64,000 bases of DNA from positions 3,536,001-3,600,000 of the forward strand of contig NZ_CP119566.1 of the NCBI RefSeq assembly GCF_029277445.1. The letters are read 5' to 3'. The notes below the pieces were generated by a model that was given only the letters and a program-made list of their open reading frames with translations, had not been told where the DNA came from and did not search any database. Origin of the DNA: Pararhizobium qamdonense. Its GTDB lineage: Bacteria > Pseudomonadota > Alphaproteobacteria > Rhizobiales > Rhizobiaceae. The translations under genes were made by a program, and so were the position numbers. This document shows positions 7,881 to 15,885 of the stretch, in pieces (position 1 is the first letter of the stretch; the number at the start of each line of letters is the position of its first letter).

Positions 7881-8765
7881 ATGAAGCGCGGACGACTACC
7901 CCTGACGGCGCTGCGCAGTTTTGAAGCGGCGGGACGGCTGGAGAGCTTTACGCTGGCTGCGGAAGAGCTGTTCGTTTCGCAGGCCGCGATCAGCCGGCAG
8001 GTGCGCGAATTGGAAGCGCTGCTGGGAACAGCTTTGTTTACCCGGCATCATCGCAAGGTGCGCCTCAGCCCTGAGGGGGCGCGGCTGCTCGAAACATTGG
8101 CGATGGCCTTCGATACGATCGATCACCGGCTGGAAGAGATCCGCGCAGCAACGGCGCCGGCCCTTTTGACCGTCAATGCAGAGCCTGCCTTTGCCAGTTG
8201 CTGGCTGGTGCCGCATCTCGCAGCTTTTCGCGCGCAACATCCGCAGATTGACGTCTCGGTGGAATCCGAGGCCCGGCTGGTGGAGTTTCGCGGCAATGCG
8301 GCAGAACTCGCGATCCGCCACAGCGCCAAGGCCACGGCCTGGCCGCGCGTGCAAGCGCGCAAGCTCTGCGAGGTCGCGATGATCCCGGTCGTATCGCCGG
8401 ACATCCTGACAATGCCACTCGAAACGCCGCAGGATCTGTTGTCCTATATTTTGCTGCATGAGGAAAACCGCGATGTCTGGACCCGCTGGTTTGCAGCTGC
8501 CGGGCTGACGCCGTCCGCAGAGGCGATACGCGGCCCGATCTTTGCCGATTGCGCGCTGGCCCTGCAGGCCGCGATGCGCGGCCACGGGATTGCGCTGGTG
8601 GATGCCATTCTGGCGCAGGACGATCTCGACGCCGGGCGCGTCATCCAGCCGTTCGAGCTCTCGGTGCCGCAAGGAGCTTATTTTCTGGTGGCGCGCGATT
8701 TCGATCAGCTCTCGCCGCAGGCGGTGGCCTTTGCCGCATGGATGGACGGCTATTTTACGGGCTGA
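7881..8765 (+). CDS. LysR-family regulator, GcvA-like
   Basis: A 294-residue transcription factor. The N-terminal winged helix-turn-helix is clear (LTALRSFEAAGRLESFTLAAEEL, then SQAAISRQVRELE) and is followed by the periplasmic-binding-protein-like effector domain (LTVNAEPAFASCWLVPHL.., GPIFADCALALQAAMRGHGIALV). The opening PLTALRSFEAAGR pattern and the AELAIRHS segment place it with GcvA-type regulators. The target is not obvious: LysR genes usually act on a divergent neighbour, but here the upstream genes run in the same direction and the downstream gene converges. It has a good ATG with GAGG upstream. Confidence 0.9.
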   Translation: MKRGRLPLTALRSFEAAGRLESFTLAAEELFVSQAAISRQVRELEALLGTALFTRHHRKVRLSPEGARLLETLAMAFDTIDHRLEEIRAATAPALLTVNAEPAFASCWLVPHLAAFRAQHPQIDVSVESEARLVEFRGNAAELAIRHSAKATAWPRVQARKLCEVAMIPVVSPDILTMPLETPQDLLSYILLHEENRDVWTRWFAAAGLTPSAEAIRGPIFADCALALQAAMRGHGIALVDAILAQDDLDAGRVIQPFELSVPQGAYFLVARDFDQLSPQAVAFAAWMDGYFTG

Positions 8766-8774
8766 CCTGGCCGA

Positions 8775-9683
8775 TCAATCCCCGGCGATCCCCAGCAATT
8801 CGGCATCGAGCGCATGCAGGAACTGATCGGCGAATTCGGCGCCCAAGCCCAGATCATGGCCGCCATAGCGCGCGGCGACACGCATATCGACGAAGGTGGT
8901 TTCGGCCTCTTCGCGCAGCCGGATCAGCACATCGAACCGCAGGCCTGTCATCAGCGTCTGCCATTCGCCCTGCAGCAGGATATCGGAGGCGCGCCGGCCA
9001 ACGGGCATCTCGCCGGTGACGATTTCGGGGCGCTGCAGCGGGATCGGCACATCGTCGGGGTCGCTATCGGCAGGTGCGGCGTCCGAAGGCTTGACGGCCA
9101 TGTCCTCGAGATCGGCCCTGGCATTTTCAACGCCCTCCTCGGCAATGATGGTTATGCCCGACTGTTCCGCAACTTTCTTCACCCCTTCGAAAACGCGGTC
9201 GAGCGCGCCATCGTAGCGGCGGCCGGTCAGTCCCGGATAGGCCAGCACCTGCGCCTCGCGGTCTGCCGGCGTCACCTCGGGTGATCGCTTCAGCCAGCCC
9301 TGCGCGGCATTGGGCGGCTTGATCCAGGGCGGCGGCGTCACCGTGTCGGTGCTGACATCGTAAATGGCGGGCTTTGAGAAATATTCGGCCAGGCCGTAGC
9401 CCGCAGCGGCGAGCGGCACGGCGGCATAGACCAGGGCCACGAAAGATGCGATGCCGCCCATGGCGGCCACCTGCCAGAAGCGGACAAGGCCGATCATGGC
9501 AAGCACGACCGCAAGCGCCGCAAGCCCGGCCGACAGCACCATCAACGCCACGAAATGCGGCGTGACGAGCGGACCGAATCGATGTGCCAGCAGGGCCCCG
9601 ACAAAGAGACCGAAGGCAAAGCGGGCGATCCGGCGCGCCCAGCGGGCGGCGGCAGAAGGAGGGCGCTCGTACTTGATCATCAT
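8775..9683 (-). CDS. DUF1499 membrane protein
   Basis: A 302-residue protein with three predicted N-terminal membrane helices (about residues 20-38, 43-66 and 73-98), followed by a soluble domain that matches DUF1499: PPNAAQGWLKRSPEV, YPGLTGRRYDGALDRVFEGVKKVAEQSG, then a strand-rich end with TFVDMRVAARYGGHDLGLGAEFADQFL. DUF1499 proteins are widespread in Alphaproteobacteria and of unknown function. A stretch with many Asp and Pro (about residues 200-215) interrupts the domain as a probable flexible insertion. It converges with the LysR gene, with only nine bases between stops. Confidence 0.82.
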   Translation of the reverse strand: MMIKYERPPSAAARWARRIARFAFGLFVGALLAHRFGPLVTPHFVALMVLSAGLAALAVVLAMIGLVRFWQVAAMGGIASFVALVYAAVPLAAAGYGLAEYFSKPAIYDVSTDTVTPPPWIKPPNAAQGWLKRSPEVTPADREAQVLAYPGLTGRRYDGALDRVFEGVKKVAEQSGITIIAEEGVENARADLEDMAVKPSDAAPADSDPDDVPIPLQRPEIVTGEMPVGRRASDILLQGEWQTLMTGLRFDVLIRLREEAETTFVDMRVAARYGGHDLGLGAEFADQFLHALDAELLGIAGD

Positions 9684-10015
9684 CTGGCAGAATCAATCCC
9701 TTGGCCGGATAAGGCAACCTCCTGTTTAGAGCGCTTCATCTTGAAACGAAAGCTTGATGACGACAGCGGTGAAGTGGTTTTTACCGGGGATCGTGGCAGA
9801 GATGTGGGCGTTGCAGCGGGTTCGGCTGCCCGGAAACGCAAACATCCGCTCTTGCTAACATGCCGCAAATTCGCCATTCTCCATGATCAAGTCTTAAAGA
9901 TGGGGATCAGCGGTGTTTTTCCGGTTCATGGGGCGTGGAACGGGTTTGCACACACATCGGAATTTCCAAGCGCGCGGGAAGTCTTTTTTCACTGCGGCTT
10001 GAAAGGAGAGTGAGC
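9684..10015. other. Intergenic stretch without recognised content
   Basis: 332 bases between two divergent genes. It must hold both promoters. No repeat of the kinds seen elsewhere, no RNA gene and no convincing small open frame were found. The ribosome-binding site GAAAGGAGAG at its right end belongs to the next gene. Confidence 0.35.
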
Positions 10016-10393
10016 ATGCTATCATCCGAAATGACCGCCACGCAAAAGGCAATGCCGGCCGCCGACCCCGGCCTGACCATGGAACTGCTCGAGCTTGAAC
10101 TGTCGCTGGACGGTTTCACGACAGGGCCGGACGGTTTTTCCGCCCATGTGCGTGCGGCTGTTGGCGCCATCGATGGCGCGCTTCTGTTTGAGTTGCCCGC
10201 CTCCGGCCTGGTTGCCGATTGTGACCGTATCGCCGTGCTGCGCATTCCCAAGGATGGCAGCACCACCATGGCGACGATCTTTGCTTGCTTGGAAACCGGC
10301 GGAAACAAGATCCGTATCGAGACGCCGGACGAGACGACGGCGGACCTGAAGAATTTCGCCGAAGCCTTTGTGGATGTGCTGCAGCGTATCTGA
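10016..10393 (+). CDS. Hypothetical protein, 125 residues
   Basis: Not recognised. The start ATG at 10016 is fixed by an excellent ribosome-binding site (AAGGAGAG, five to six bases before). The protein is acidic and soluble-looking, with no signal peptide or membrane segment; it alternates strands (LLELELSLDGF, DGALLFELPA, CDRIAVLRIP) and ends in a helix (LKNFAEAFVDVLQRI). It sits 38 bases before a small lipoprotein gene in the same direction, which may be cotranscribed. Coding preference looks native. Confidence 0.6.
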   Translation: MLSSEMTATQKAMPAADPGLTMELLELELSLDGFTTGPDGFSAHVRAAVGAIDGALLFELPASGLVADCDRIAVLRIPKDGSTTMATIFACLETGGNKIRIETPDETTADLKNFAEAFVDVLQRI

Positions 10394-10431
10394 TAGACAG
10401 AGCGCAGTCTGCAATCCTTCAAGGTATCAGC

Positions 10432-10683
10432 ATGTCTATCCGGAAGATCCTGCCGCTCGCCGCCCTTGGCATCCTGCTTGCCGGCTGCACCACATTGACC
10501 CCGCAGGAGCGCCGCGCCGCGGATGAGAAAACCTGCCTGTCCTACGGTTTTCGCCGTGGCACCGATGCACTTGCCACCTGCCTGCAGCGCATCGATCTCG
10601 ACCGCCGGGCGGAATCGCGCTCGCTGCGCTACGGCAACGACCCGATGCTCTGGGGCTGGAACCGGCCGGTTATTCTCCGATAA
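10432..10683 (+). CDS. Small hypothetical lipoprotein
   Basis: An 83-residue protein with a type II signal peptide: MSIRK, hydrophobic core LPLAALGILLAGC, with the lipobox LAGC and Cys19 as the lipid-attachment site. The mature region carries two cysteines (KTCLSYGFRRG and LATCLQRI) about 17 residues apart in a C-x(n)-YGF...C arrangement seen in many small alphaproteobacterial lipoproteins, and ends in an aromatic WGWNRPVI motif. Its function is unknown; outer-membrane attachment is the natural expectation. The gene lies between the 125-residue hypothetical and the alpha/beta hydrolase, all on plus. Confidence 0.72.
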   Translation: MSIRKILPLAALGILLAGCTTLTPQERRAADEKTCLSYGFRRGTDALATCLQRIDLDRRAESRSLRYGNDPMLWGWNRPVILR

Positions 10684-10833
10684 GTTTTAGAGCCTCGCAC
10701 GCTGAAATCGTTCGAGAACCGCCAAGCGGCTTGCAAGAAAATTCCGCATTAAGCGCCGTTAGGCGCAGGCTTTTGCTTTGGCAAAGCGGATTGGCGCCTA
10801 TGATGGTGCATGAAACCGATCGGGAGATTTTCC

Positions 10834-11676
10834 ATGAAAGCCATGCTGAAAATAGTCTGCGCCCTTTTCCTGCTCTCCGCCATCCCGGCGCTCGCCGCCG
10901 AGCGCTGGCAGGACCTGCCCGACCCCGCCCCCTTGCCGAAAACGGACAAGACCGGCGCGGCACCGGTCAACGGCATCAACATGTACTATGCCGTCTACGG
11001 CTCCGGACCGCCGGTGCTCCTCATCCATGGCGGCCTTGGCTATGCCGATGTCTGGGGCGCGCAGGTGGCCGATCTCTCCAGGGATCACACCGTCATCACA
11101 GCCGAAAGCCGCGGCCATGGCCGCTCCACCCGCAATGCCGAACCCTATAGCTACGACCTGATGTCGTCGGATTATCTGGCGCTGCTCGACTACCTGAAGA
11201 TCGACAGGACAGCGATTGTCGGCTGGAGTGACGGCGGCATTATCGGGCTCGACATCGCCATCCATCATCCGGAGCGTCTGACCAGACTGTTTGCCCAGGC
11301 CGCCAATTCGAAGATCGACGGGGTGATCCCGACCGTGATGGAAAACAAGACCTTTGCCAGCTACATCGAGAAAGCCGGCGAGGTCTACAAAAAGATCTCC
11401 CCGACACCCACCGAATACGACGCCTTCGTCACCCAGATCAGCAATATGTGGGCAAGCCAGCCGAACTGGAGCGACGAGGACCTGAAGAAGATCACCACCC
11501 CGACCGCCATTGTTCTGGGCGACCATGACGAGGCGATCAGCCGCGCGCATACCGATTATCTGGCCAGCACGATCCCCGGCGCTAAGCTGATCATCCTCAA
11601 GGATACCAGCCATTTCGCCATGCTGCAGGACCCGCAACGCTATAACAAAGCGGTGCGGGATTTTATTGATCGGTAG
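10834..11676 (+). CDS. Exported alpha/beta hydrolase
   Basis: A 280-residue alpha/beta-hydrolase-fold protein with a Sec signal peptide (MKAMLKIVCALFLLSAIPALAA). Catalytic features are readable: oxyanion-hole HGGLG, nucleophile elbow GWSDGG (G-x-S-x-G), acid in VLGDHDEAI and histidine in KDTSHFAML. ATG at 10834 is preferred over ATG at 10810 because GGGAG lies eight bases before it and the signal peptide then starts normally. It should act in the periplasm on an ester or similar substrate that cannot be named. It is monocistronic; the HicA gene converges downstream. Confidence 0.82.
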   Translation: MKAMLKIVCALFLLSAIPALAAERWQDLPDPAPLPKTDKTGAAPVNGINMYYAVYGSGPPVLLIHGGLGYADVWGAQVADLSRDHTVITAESRGHGRSTRNAEPYSYDLMSSDYLALLDYLKIDRTAIVGWSDGGIIGLDIAIHHPERLTRLFAQAANSKIDGVIPTVMENKTFASYIEKAGEVYKKISPTPTEYDAFVTQISNMWASQPNWSDEDLKKITTPTAIVLGDHDEAISRAHTDYLASTIPGAKLIILKDTSHFAMLQDPQRYNKAVRDFIDR

Positions 11677-11716
11677 GAATATGACAGCGGTAAGGCCGGC
11701 AGGTGCTGTCAACTGA

Positions 11717-11911
11717 CTAGAAAGCCTTCCGCAAGCCGGCCTGTTTCAACGTTTCATTGGCAGTATGGCGCGATTTAACGCCATGATCGACCGTGAAATG
11801 CCGCTGGGAAATCGGGCTGAACCAAATTTCGTGATCGCCCTTGCCGGGCCTCACATAGTGACAACCGGCTTTCATCAGCAAATCCTTGAGGTCGCGCAAA
11901 TAGCTAGACAT
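11717..11911 (-). CDS. hicA: HicA-family toxin
   Basis: A 64-residue HicA-type mRNA interferase with a double-stranded-RNA-binding-like fold. The start SSYLRDLKDLLMKAGCHYVRP and the catalytic-histidine region GKGDHEIWFSP (His27), then HFTVDHG, fit the family well; length is also typical (about 60-80). It lies six bases downstream of the HicB-like gene on the same strand, so antitoxin comes first and the two are cotranscribed, as in part of the hicBA modules. The ATG at 11911 is the only sensible start. The toxin appears intact. Confidence 0.88.
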   Translation of the reverse strand: MSSYLRDLKDLLMKAGCHYVRPGKGDHEIWFSPISQRHFTVDHGVKSRHTANETLKQAGLRKAF

Positions 11912-11917
11912 TGGCGG

Positions 11918-12160
11918 TCAGAAACGCGGGTTGGCAACGCTGGTCAGATGTTCAGACATGATGTGCACGGGAATTTCGCTGAGATCAGAGGATATGTCAT
12001 TCAATTCAAGCAGATCGGAGATCGCCGCCAAAATCTTCGGCTCCAGCAATTCCATCGTATCCGCTTCAACTGCAAGACCATCAATATCCGTTGACGTCGC
12101 GACCCAGACACTGGCTTCTTCATCCCAAATAGCGCGAACGATGATTGAGACATGCTTCAC
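11918..12160 (-). CDS. hicB: HicB-like antitoxin (DUF1902)
   Basis: An 80-residue partner of the HicA gene. The N-terminal partial RNase-H-like HicB fold is visible in SIIVRAIWDEEASVWVATSTD, followed by IDGLAVEADTMELLEPKILA, which is the DUF1902 variant of HicB. It lacks an obvious long C-terminal DNA-binding domain, as is usual for DUF1902 antitoxins. Translation starts at GTG 12160 with AGGGAGA correctly placed upstream. Autoregulation by the HicAB complex is expected; a short TAGGAT repeat lies about 50 bases upstream. Confidence 0.84.
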   Translation of the reverse strand: MKHVSIIVRAIWDEEASVWVATSTDIDGLAVEADTMELLEPKILAAISDLLELNDISSDLSEIPVHIMSEHLTSVANPRF

Positions 12161-12205
12161 GGAGGTCTCCCTGGAGAGTTGAATACCGGCATTGCTACAG
12201 ACAGT

Positions 12206-12218
12206 TAGGATATAGGAT
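12206..12218 (-). promoter_or_regulatory. TAGGAT direct repeat upstream of hicB
   Basis: TAGGAT occurs twice with one base between (12206-12211 and 12213-12218) in an AT-rich stretch upstream of hicB, next to a TTGACT that could be a -35 box. It is a candidate operator for the HicAB complex and a weak call. Confidence 0.25.
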
Positions 12219-12379
12219 TTCTCAAGTCAATTTTCAGCCCGCTTGGCCTTACAGAGAAAAAGCTTCAGTCTGTTCGACAACGCAACTCTGATTCATGCGT
12301 GGATTGAAACAGCTTGTCTTTGCCTCACGTCTGACTGCTGGCCCTTGGCAGCTTGCTCGTAGCACGTTACGGGATTAAG

Positions 12380-12392
12380 CTAGCTCAGCTAG
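12380..12392 (+). promoter_or_regulatory. Candidate operator of the Phd-VapC module
   Basis: A perfect inverted repeat CTAGC-TCA-GCTAG lies 22 bases before the antitoxin ATG and just before its ribosome-binding site (GAGGAGA). The position fits autoregulation by a Phd/YefM-VapC complex. Confidence 0.45.
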
Positions 12393-12414
12393 GTTTTTCC
12401 CGAGGAGAATTCGG

Positions 12415-12666
12415 ATGCGCAAGATCGGAGCCTTTGAGGCGAAGAATACGCTCGGCACGCTTCTTGACCTTGTCGAGAATGGCGAGGAAATCGTGATCAC
12501 GCGGCATGGCAAACCTGTCGCGCGGATGATTAGGGAGACACCGTTGCAGGATCGGACGGCTGCCATCGAGGCCGCGAAGGGCATCCGGGCGCTGGCGAAA
12601 GACATCAAGCTTGGCGCATTCGAATGGGACGAGTGGAAGCAATATCGCGATGAGGGCCGCCGGTGA
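12415..12666 (+). CDS. Phd/YefM-type antitoxin
   Basis: An 83-residue antitoxin. The N-terminal Phd/YefM DNA-binding and dimerisation fold is evident: IGAFEAKNTLGTLLDLVENG, then EEIVITRHGKPVARMI. The C-terminal tail (LAKDIKLGAFEWDEWKQYRDEGRR) would be the toxin-neutralising part; this WDEWKQYRDEGRR end is common in antitoxins paired with PIN toxins. GAGGAGA precedes the ATG at the right distance. Its stop codon overlaps the GTG start of the toxin (GTGA), a typical coupled arrangement. Confidence 0.88.
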   Translation: MRKIGAFEAKNTLGTLLDLVENGEEIVITRHGKPVARMIRETPLQDRTAAIEAAKGIRALAKDIKLGAFEWDEWKQYRDEGRR

Positions 12667-13079
12667 GTTTGGTTCTCGACTGCTCGGCGACACTCGCCTT
12701 TTTGCTTGAGGACGAACAGACACCGGCAATCGCTGATGTCTTCGACCAGGTCATCCAGAACGGCGCCATCGTGCCCGCTCTCTGGCATCTGGAAGTTGCC
12801 AACAGTCTTTGTGTGTCCGTGCGCCGGAAGCGTATTGCGAGCCAAGCACGGGACCAGTTTCTCGGTTATCTACAGAAGCTGGACATTGTCACCGACGAAG
12901 AAACCCGCCTCCATGCCTGGTCAGCAACGGTGACGCTTGCCGATCTGCACGGCTTGACGGTCTATGACGCTGCCTATCTGGAACTTGCCCAGCGGCTACG
13001 GCTGCCGCTGGCAACGCTGGACAGGGCGCTTGCGCAGGCAGCCCGGCACTCCGGCGTCACCGTCCTGCCGCAGAGTTGA
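12663..13079 (+). CDS. vapC: VapC-type PIN-domain toxin
   Basis: A 138-residue PIN-domain ribonuclease. The expected acidic, Mg-binding residues are in place: D6 (VLDCSA), E44 (WHLEVAN), D102 (VYDAAYLELA) and D120 (ATLDRAL). Length is normal for VapC and the frame is intact, so the toxin is probably active. It starts at GTG 12663 inside the antitoxin stop. The family usually cleaves specific tRNAs or rRNA; the target here is unknown. The gene ends seven bases before the converging ppdK stop. Confidence 0.9.
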   Translation: MSLVLDCSATLAFLLEDEQTPAIADVFDQVIQNGAIVPALWHLEVANSLCVSVRRKRIASQARDQFLGYLQKLDIVTDEETRLHAWSATVTLADLHGLTVYDAAYLELAQRLRLPLATLDRALAQAARHSGVTVLPQS

Positions 13080-13085
13080 GCCCCC

Positions 13086-15752
13086 TCACCCCTTGCCGTT
13101 GATGGCGGCTTGTGCTGCGGCAAGGCGGGCGATGGGGACGCGGAAGGGGGAGCAGGAGACGTAGTCGAGGCCAGTTTCCTCGCAGAAGCGGATCGAGGCG
13201 GGATCGCCGCCGTGCTCGCCGCAGATGCCGAGTTTCAGCCCGTTCTTGGTGCGGCGGCCGCGCTCGGCGGCGATCTGGATGAGTTCGCCGACGCCATCGA
13301 AATCGAGCGAGACGAACGGATCCTTCTCGACGATGCCCTTCTGGATATAGGTATTGAGGAACTGGGCTGCGTCGTCACGCGAGATGCCGAAAGTGGTCTG
13401 CGTCAGGTCGTTGGTGCCGAAGGAGAAGAAGTCGGCGCTTTCGGCGATGACATGGGCGCGAAGGGCGGCGCGCGGCAGCTCGATCATCGTGCCGACGAGA
13501 TATTCGATCCCGATGCCGGATTCGCCGATGACCTCCTTTGCCACCGCATCGATACAGGCCTTGACGTAATCCAGCTCGGATTTCAGGCCGACCAGCGGCA
13601 CCATGATTTCGGGAACGACGGCCGCGCCGGTTTCGCGGGCAGCCTCGACGGCGGCCTCGAAGATGGCGCGGGCCTGCATCTCGCAGATTTCCGGATAGGA
13701 AATCGCCAGGCGGCAGCCGCGATGGCCGAGCATCGGATTGAACTCGTGCAGCGCATCGACACGCTGGCGCAGCTCCGCCGGGTTCATGCCAAGTACGGCC
13801 GCGACATCGCCGATCTCCTCATCGGTCTTCGGCAGGAATTCGTGCAGCGGCGGATCGAGCAGGCGGATGGTCACCGGCAGGCCGTGCATGATCGAGAACA
13901 GCTCGGTGAAATCGGAGCGCTGCATCGGCAGGAGCTTGGCAAGCGAGACCCGCCGCCCCGCCTCGTCGGCCGCCAGGATCATTTCGCGCATGACATTGAT
14001 GCGCTCGCCCTCGAAGAACATATGCTCGGTGCGGCATAGACCAATGCCCTCGGCGCCGAACGAGCGGGCGGCCCGCGCATCGGCCGGGGTCTCAGCATTG
14101 GTGCGCACGGTCATGCGGCGGCTGGCATCGGCCCAGGCCATGATCTTGCCGAAATCGCCCGAGAGTTCCGGCTGCAGCATCGGGATTTCGCCCTTCAGCA
14201 CCTGGCCGGACGAGCCGTCGATGGTGATGACCTCGCCCTTGGCCAGCGTCATGCCGGCGGCGATCAGCAGTTCGTTGCGGGCATCGACCCGCAGGTTGCC
14301 GGCGCCCGAGACGCAAGGAATGCCCATGCCGCGCGCGACCACGGCCGCATGGCTGGTCATGCCGCCACGGCAGGTGAGAATGCCTTCGGCCGCATGCATG
14401 CCGTGAATGTCTTCCGGGCTGGTTTCGACGCGCACCAGGATGACCTTGCGGCCTTCCTTGTTGGCAAGCACCGCTTCTTCAGAGGTGAAGACGATTTCGC
14501 CGGTGGCCGCCCCTGGTGACGCCGGCAGGCCGGAGCCGATGATGTCGCGGCGCGCGCGCGGGTCGATGGTCGGGTGCAGCAGCTGATCGAGCGAGGCCGG
14601 ATCGATGCGGGAGACCGCCTGATCCTTCGTGATGGTGCGGGCTTCGGCCATATCGACGGCGATCCGGAGCGCCGCCTTGGCGGTGCGCTTGCCGGACCGT
14701 GTCTGCAGCATCCACAGCTTGCCGCGCTCGATGGTGAATTCAAGGTCCTGCATGTCGCGGTAATGGCCTTCCAGCCGGTCGCAGATCGCCTGGAACTCTT
14801 CGAAGGCTTCCGGCATCAGCTTTTCCAGCGAGGGCTTGTCGGAGCCCGACGCGATGCGGGCGGCCTCGGTGATATTCTGCGGCGTACGAATGCCGGCAAC
14901 GACATCCTCGCCCTGCGCATTGACGAGGAATTCGCCGTAAAGCTCGTTTTCGCCGGTCGAGGGATTGCGGGTGAAGGCGACGCCGGTGGCCGACGTATTG
15001 CCGAGATTGCCGAAGACCATGGCCTGGACGTTGACTGCGGTGCCCCAGGCGGCGGGAATATTGTGCAGATGGCGGTAGGTGATGGCGCGCGGGTTCATCC
15101 AGCTGGCAAAGACGGCGCCGATCGCTCCCCAGAGCTGAACCTCGGGATCCTGCGGGAACGCCTCGCCAAGCTCCTCCTCGATCACGCGCTTGTAGAGCGA
15201 GATGATGTGCTGCCATTCGACGGCGGAAAGCTCGGTGTCCTGTTCATGGCCAAGACGGCCCTTCTCATCCTCGAGGATTTCCTCAAAGACCTCGTGATCG
15301 AGACCCATGACCACATCGGCATACATCTGGATGAAGCGGCGGTAGCTGTCCCAGGCAAACCGGGCGTCACCGGCATCGTGGCCAAGCGCCTGCACAGTCG
15401 CATCGTTGAGGCCGAGATTGAGCACCGTATCCATCATGCCGGGCATCGAGGCGCGGGCGCCGGAGCGCACAGACAAAAGCAAGGGGCGCTCGGTATCGCC
15501 AAACACGCGGCCGGTGATCGCCTGCATCGTCTCGATACCGGCCGAGACCTGCGCCTTCAGTTCGGCAGGAATGCTGCGGCCATCGGCGTAATATCTGCCG
15601 CAGGCTTCGGTGATGATCGTCAGGCCGGGCGGCACGGGAAGGCCGAGATTGCACATCTCCGCCAGATTGGCCCCCTTGCCTCCCAAGAGATCGCGATCGC
15701 CCGCATTTCCCTCGGCTTCTCCCCCGCCGAAGGTATAAACCCACTTCATCAT
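13086..15752 (-). CDS. ppdK: Pyruvate, phosphate dikinase
   Basis: An 888-residue PEP-utilising enzyme that interconverts pyruvate, ATP and phosphate with PEP, AMP and PPi, linking glycolysis and gluconeogenesis in the cytoplasm. The N-terminal nucleotide-binding domain begins FGGGEAEG..LLGGKGANLAEM; the central phosphohistidine domain has GGMTSHAAVVARG (His about 468); the C-terminal barrel ends with GICGEHGGDP (Cys about 844). The length is as in rhizobial PpdK. ATG 15752 with GGAGAAG five bases upstream is preferred to the more distal ATG 15785, which has no site. It is monocistronic and converges with vapC. Confidence 0.96.
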   Translation of the reverse strand: MMKWVYTFGGGEAEGNAGDRDLLGGKGANLAEMCNLGLPVPPGLTIITEACGRYYADGRSIPAELKAQVSAGIETMQAITGRVFGDTERPLLLSVRSGARASMPGMMDTVLNLGLNDATVQALGHDAGDARFAWDSYRRFIQMYADVVMGLDHEVFEEILEDEKGRLGHEQDTELSAVEWQHIISLYKRVIEEELGEAFPQDPEVQLWGAIGAVFASWMNPRAITYRHLHNIPAAWGTAVNVQAMVFGNLGNTSATGVAFTRNPSTGENELYGEFLVNAQGEDVVAGIRTPQNITEAARIASGSDKPSLEKLMPEAFEEFQAICDRLEGHYRDMQDLEFTIERGKLWMLQTRSGKRTAKAALRIAVDMAEARTITKDQAVSRIDPASLDQLLHPTIDPRARRDIIGSGLPASPGAATGEIVFTSEEAVLANKEGRKVILVRVETSPEDIHGMHAAEGILTCRGGMTSHAAVVARGMGIPCVSGAGNLRVDARNELLIAAGMTLAKGEVITIDGSSGQVLKGEIPMLQPELSGDFGKIMAWADASRRMTVRTNAETPADARAARSFGAEGIGLCRTEHMFFEGERINVMREMILAADEAGRRVSLAKLLPMQRSDFTELFSIMHGLPVTIRLLDPPLHEFLPKTDEEIGDVAAVLGMNPAELRQRVDALHEFNPMLGHRGCRLAISYPEICEMQARAIFEAAVEAARETGAAVVPEIMVPLVGLKSELDYVKACIDAVAKEVIGESGIGIEYLVGTMIELPRAALRAHVIAESADFFSFGTNDLTQTTFGISRDDAAQFLNTYIQKGIVEKDPFVSLDFDGVGELIQIAAERGRRTKNGLKLGICGEHGGDPASIRFCEETGLDYVSCSPFRVPIARLAAAQAAINGKG

Positions 15753-15885
15753 GCCACTTCTCCACCCATACGGCTCCCACCGCACGTTACAGTATCCTTT
15801 TCGGCTTTAAAATGCACCGGTGGCGGAATTTTGCTGCATTGCAGCAAAATCATCACAAAACCTGTCTCATTGATCGTACGAGGCT

